From Ipomoea triloba (lineage: Eukaryota; Streptophyta; Magnoliopsida; Solanales; Convolvulaceae), in contig NC_044920.1 of assembly GCF_003576645.1 (NCBI RefSeq), forward strand, positions 21,467,847 through 21,531,846: 64,000 bases of DNA. The letters run 5' to 3'. Shown here piece after piece: positions 59,895-64,000 of the stretch. The position numbers and the translations under genes are program-made. The notes under the pieces are model-generated. The model worked only from the letters and a program-made list of their open reading frames with translations. It did no database searches and was not told the DNA's origin. Within the stretch, counting starts at the first letter, position 1; every line of letters starts with the position of its first letter.

Positions 59895-60930
59895 TGATAA
59901 TTTATTTTGTTCTCATAGTATTATACCTTAAGTATATAAAAAATATATCTATATATTAAAGTTATCATATTTATTGAGCTATTATTTACCATAATAATTA
60001 TTAGATGTTATATAGTAATAGCTTGGAAGGTAGTTTGGACGGGAAGTTGTAAACGTAGGATTTTATTATTATTATTATTATTGTTGTTGTTGTTGTTGTT
60101 GTTGTTATTATTATTATGCACATTTTGGTCTTTATACTACTTATTCTAATGGATACCAAACATTGAAATTAAAATTCCCAGTAACTATTCATGCAAACCA
60201 AAAATTGAAATTTAAATTCTTACACAATTCATCTCCCATGGAAATACAATCTCCTCTCCCTCCTAATTTCCTCATTGCAACCAAATGCCCCGTAAATGGC
60301 GACTCCATTAGCCTTCAGGACTTTCAGTTCTCCTCCTCATCCTTTCCAAAATGGTGACTCCATCGATAAGTTGCATTGTAAATTTTAGATGAGACTTTTG
60401 ACCTGATCGGCAAGAGTGATCCTCTAATCTTCCCCTACGATAAAAGCCTAAACTTGCACGAGTTTCATAGGTTGTGGTGTTCAGTGAGTGATGGTTTTCT
60501 CGGTGGATTAGGCAAGGATGGATGCGGAGTACCCAATAAATTAGTTTGTGTTGAGTTTGTCTCATATAAGAATTAGGAATTTGTCTCATATAAGGAATAT
60601 AAATTTGTCTCATATAAGGAATAGAAGTGGAACGGATTGAGTTAGTCCCATTGTACAGGATTAGATGCCTATAGCGAGATACATTCGTTGTATCCCTAGG
60701 TGTTGAATCACCACCATCACCATGACTATTAATAAAAGAATAGTTTCACACCCATGGACGTATAGTACATTGCCGAACCATGATACTTCTAACTTACTCT
60801 CTTTCACTTTTTTGACCTCTCATGACTTCCAAAAGACACCTTTGTACAAATATGTCTTCAAACATGTCCAGTTTAACTCCAAATTTTATCTTAAAAACAC
60901 AAAAATGGCCAAAATTATAGTCGTCTATCT
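59895..60930. other. Spacer with (TTA)n(TTG)n microsatellite
   Basis: Trinucleotide tract tta/ttg at 60065-60117. Three copies of 'gtctcatataag' at about 60560-60620. No supported gene. Confidence 0.45.
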
Positions 60931-60934
60931 GGAT

Positions 60935-61470
60935 CAAATGAGAAATCGCACCCAAGAGAGAAATAGAAACCAATCACAACCGTCCATCGGGATAGATTTA
61001 AATTTTTTTTTTAAATGCAATAATATTTTTGTGAATTAATCAAACTTTAAAGTACAAGTAAATTATTTTTAAAGTGCAAGTAACAGTTTTATAGAGTGCA
61101 CCTAAGTGCAAGTAAAACGTATTAAAAGTGTAACAATATAATGTACACCGAGCAATAATATAAAGTGCACCTAACGTTATCATTAGTTGCACTAAACGTT
61201 ATCATTAATTAAGTGCACCAATGCGAAAAAGCTAAATTACTTACACTATTAAGTGTAAATTATTGCACTTTTAAGTGATTTTACTTGCATAGTTGCAACG
61301 GTTAATTACTTGCACTTTTAACACATGTTACTTGCACTCAAAGTTCAAGTTATTTACAAAAATGCCACAACATTTTTTTTAAATTACATATGATCCGTTA
61401 GATTTTCCAGATAGACGGCTATGATTGGTTCATATTTCTCTCCTGAGTGCCCATTCTCACTTGAGCGCTT
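60935..61470. mobile_element. Non-autonomous element with inverted ends and 'agtgcaagtaa' internal repeats
   Basis: Left end tgagaaatcgcacccaagag, then aaccaatcacaaccgtc; right end, inverted, tgagaatgggcactcaggag, then aaccaatcatagccgtc. The interior holds many 10-12 bp units (agtgcaagtaa, aagtgcac) in both orientations. No ORF. Same general plan as 9350-10055 and 21385-21940. Confidence 0.6.
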
Positions 61471-61830
61471 CCCTATGTGTGTGTGTGTGTGTGTGTGTGT
61501 GTACCTTAAGTTTCGAACTTATACATCTTAACCACTGAACTGATACACCTTAAGTTTCGAACATATGCACCTTAAGTACTGAATTGATGCACCTTATGTT
61601 CCGAACATATGCACCTTAAGTACTGAACTAATGCACCTTATGTTTCGAACTGATGAACCTTAAGTATTGAACTGATACACCTTTAAGTTTCGAACTAATG
61701 AACCTTAAGTTTTGAACTTGTGTATCTTAAGTATTGAACTGATGCACCTTATGTTTCGATCTTATGCACCTTAAGTACTAGCTGATGCACCTCAAATTTT
61801 AAGTTATGCACTAAACTACCATAATGCCAC
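61471..61830. repeat. (GT)n followed by a 'caccttaagtttcgaactgatg' minisatellite
   Basis: (GT)n at 61475-61502, then about 13 units of 21-24 bp, consensus caccttaagtwtcgaactkatg. The word caccttaag is shared with 8930-9335 and 11030-11290. Confidence 0.75.
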
Positions 61831-62044
61831 CACGTATTTTTTTAATAAATTTCTTATCATTCTGGACTATTGATTTTGGCTAGATCAATGGCTAAGATTT
61901 CACCCCGATCCACCATCCACTATCACCCAAAAAAATTGATCCATGCGGGTTGTATTCAGGTGGATATCCGAGGGACGGATCGAAATTGTCATCCCTAGAT
62001 CTAGCTCAGTTAATTTGACTGATCACCCTACACTCTTGCATCAC

Positions 62045-62262
62045 AATCATTATTGCATGGACCATAAACAAAAAGTATATTTGTAATATACTAAAAGTAT
62101 ATTATTTTTGTACATAAAGTACATTATTTTAGAGTACATTATTTAAGTACTGAAAGTAAATTATTTTATATATACTATGAAATAATGTACCTTCAGTACA
62201 AAAATAATATACTTTTAGTATAATAAAAATGTACCTTATATTCATGGTCCACACAATAATTT
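62045..62262. mobile_element. 'tatggtccacaca' MITE, copy 4
   Basis: Inverted arms 'gcatggaccataaacaaaaa' and 'taccttatattcatggtcca', with aatatactaaaagtatatta words inside, match 10255-10435. Confidence 0.6.
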
Positions 62263-62264
62263 TC

Positions 62265-62690
62265 CCTTGCCTCATCGTTAGTGTGGGAGTTCGAATTCCA
62301 CTGAGAACCTAACCAGGTAAAGGTGGGAACTGACAAGCATTGTTCTCTATATGCATGTGCATAGGGGTGAGGTGTCATGTATTGTGGAATGTAGGTGTAA
62401 TGATAAAACAAAGAGTATAAAACTCCCCGAGTGTTGGTCACGAAGTAGGGACGTGGAGGTGTGTCTATGCTATTACTTTCAATCAATTGAATCATGTGAA
62501 GCAACGAGTATGGACAGTGAATATGGTGAATGGCATATATGAAGTGTAAATGAGCATGAGGTAATGAAAATCAAAGTATAAGAGACAAGAAATAAGAAAA
62601 TAAGGGATTGAGTCGTGCGCGTCTATGTTGCATTCTTGTGTGTCTCAAGTAGTGGACAAATGATGCAATGGTGTTGGCTATTCAAGAGTG
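62265..62690. other. Spacer, nothing recognised
   Basis: Short ORFs on both strands without family motifs. Confidence 0.35.
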
Positions 62691-62699
62691 TGTCATCTT

Positions 62700-63656
62700 A
62701 GTCCTTTTCCACCTTTGTGTACTAGGGCATCTTAGGCTTAGGAGTGCCTTTTAGCAACCAAAAGCCCTAAGAGACCATTTATCAAACACCTTAGCTACAC
62801 ACTTTATTTCCTACTATTCCTAATCATGAATCCATAGGATCTATGATTGCAAAAAGCTTCAACTCAACTCAAATCAAAACCATGATAGAGTCAAGATCTC
62901 AATCTCTCAATAGATTGGCTAAATCTATACAAGATCTAATCAAAACCGCAATCAATAGACAAGAATAGATTTTTCCAACAACAAGGCAATCAAATCCACA
63001 ATAAGAAATAGGATCTTCACACTAGCAACATAGATTCACACAATCCAAGCCCTAGATTAAACTAGCCACACATAATCAAGAATTCAAGATCATAAGCTAA
63101 TTCAATCAAAAAATAAGATATGTAAAATAGATAAGATTAAAATAGAGATCACCTAGTAAATGAAATGTGTTCTTCAATCCAAGCTTCAAATCTTCATTTA
63201 CAAGGAGGAAATGTAAATCTAGACTAATCTAAGAAAATAGAAAACTAAGAAATCAGAAATGTAGCTGGGATCCTCCTCTGAAATTCTATCCAGCCTCCTT
63301 AAATAGTCTCCCGAAATTTGCCCTAAAAATATTTTCTCCACAGTGTCTCCTTCACGCGTGAAGGGTCGTGTGAACGGCTACTGGAAAGCGTTCACGCGAC
63401 CTTCACGCGTGAATGCTTCCTCTCGGGTCGTTCGAGGCTCCTGTCTTGCTCGGTTTACTCGTTTCGCTCATTCCTTGTTCCTAACGGCTCTCGGGACCTA
63501 TGAAATGTCTCAAATTGTACCAAAGGTAGCTTTGTGTGTGGTTAACGAATTAAGGCACAAAATATCATAAGATTATCTCATAAGGATGCTAAAAATGCTA
63601 TCAATTACCCTTATTTATACTCAAATATATAGGTGTCTTGGGAGCTTATCAGGAAC
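62700..63656 (-). mobile_element. Possible LTR or leader of a non-autonomous retroelement
   Basis: On the minus strand it begins TGATAAGCTCCCAAGACACC and proceeds through GC-richer 'cacgcgtgaagg' words (63350-63415) into 'tctagggcttggattgtg' text. The layout resembles plant LARD or Tat-type untranslated DNA. No PBS or partner LTR is visible. Confidence 0.25.
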
Positions 63657-63659
63657 CTA

Positions 63660-64000
63660 GGGAATGGCGTGACGAAACATAAAGTATCAAAGAAAAAAAA
63701 TTAGAGCTCATTTAGTAATAATATAGTTTGACTCATGAACTTAAAAAAAAAAAATTGGACAATTGAATTTGTAAAAAAAAAAATTGTAATTTTTACAATT
63801 TGCCATATTTTTTGTAAATAAACAAAATAGGAAAAAAATCGAAGATGTTTTAATTTAATTTATTACCTTATAAACAATTAATATGGTGAATTTTTAAAAT
63901 TAGGATATGTTTAAACAGATTTTTTTTAATTTAAATATTTTTTTTATTTAATCTGAATATAATCTGTGGTCTAATTTTAATATAACAGTTTATTTATTTA
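63660..64000. other. AT-rich spacer at window end
   Basis: A and T homopolymers, no feature seen. Confidence 0.4.

Noticed and set aside
62700..63656. Complete LTR retrotransposon
   Set aside because: No second LTR, primer site or polyprotein is visible; only kept as a low-confidence repeat.

Overview
This is a plant nuclear window, from a eudicot. The support is an intron-rich gene with GT-AG junctions, Arabidopsis-type TTTAGGG telomere-like repeats, a FAR1-type MULE transposase, tRNA-derived SINEs, LINE RNase H tails and AT-rich intergenic DNA. An asterid such as a Convolvulaceae would fit the repeat content, but that is impression, not proof. Only one conventional gene looks intact: a trehalose-6-phosphate phosphatase (TPP) of 11 coding exons and 385 residues at 13407-15498 on the + strand. 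Almost everything else is mobile DNA, duplicated gene fragments or low-complexity sequence.

Layout: 1-11.3 kb is AT-rich DNA with MITEs, SINEs, a hAT transposase remnant and minisatellite-bearing elements. 11.5-15.8 kb is TPP with its leader and introns. 15846-20829 is a hAT-like element with an 8-bp target duplication, and a FAR1/MULE element (16249-20470) with a near-complete transposase is nested inside it. 21-26 kb holds a LINE tail, a minisatellite element, a segment duplicated at 44.3-48 kb, and a Ty3/gypsy protease fragment with an LTR. 26.5-30.65 kb is a 4-kb degenerate telomere-like block. 30.9-32.0 kb is a broken, intron-containing copy of part of NOT1, the CCR4-NOT scaffold. 32.7-43.6 kb is a duplication with one 4-kb part inverted, interrupted by two 25-N gaps. 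It carries a kelch-like gene fragment and LINE pieces in two copies. 43.7-50.3 kb is MITE and SINE rich. 50.7-51.2 kb is a Helitron helicase remnant. 51.4-58.8 kb is a four-unit tandem array, each unit carrying one tRNA-Ser(AGA)-like gene on the minus strand. 58.8-64 kb has LTR-like repeats and two more minisatellite elements.

A technical signal runs through the window. More than a dozen exact tandem duplications of unrelated sequences all have a period of exactly 42 bp, including three inside the MULE transposase ORF. With the fixed 25-N gaps and a 626-bp copy of identical length 16.6 kb away, this points strongly to assembly overlap that was not removed. Features with 42-bp duplications should be read with that in mind.
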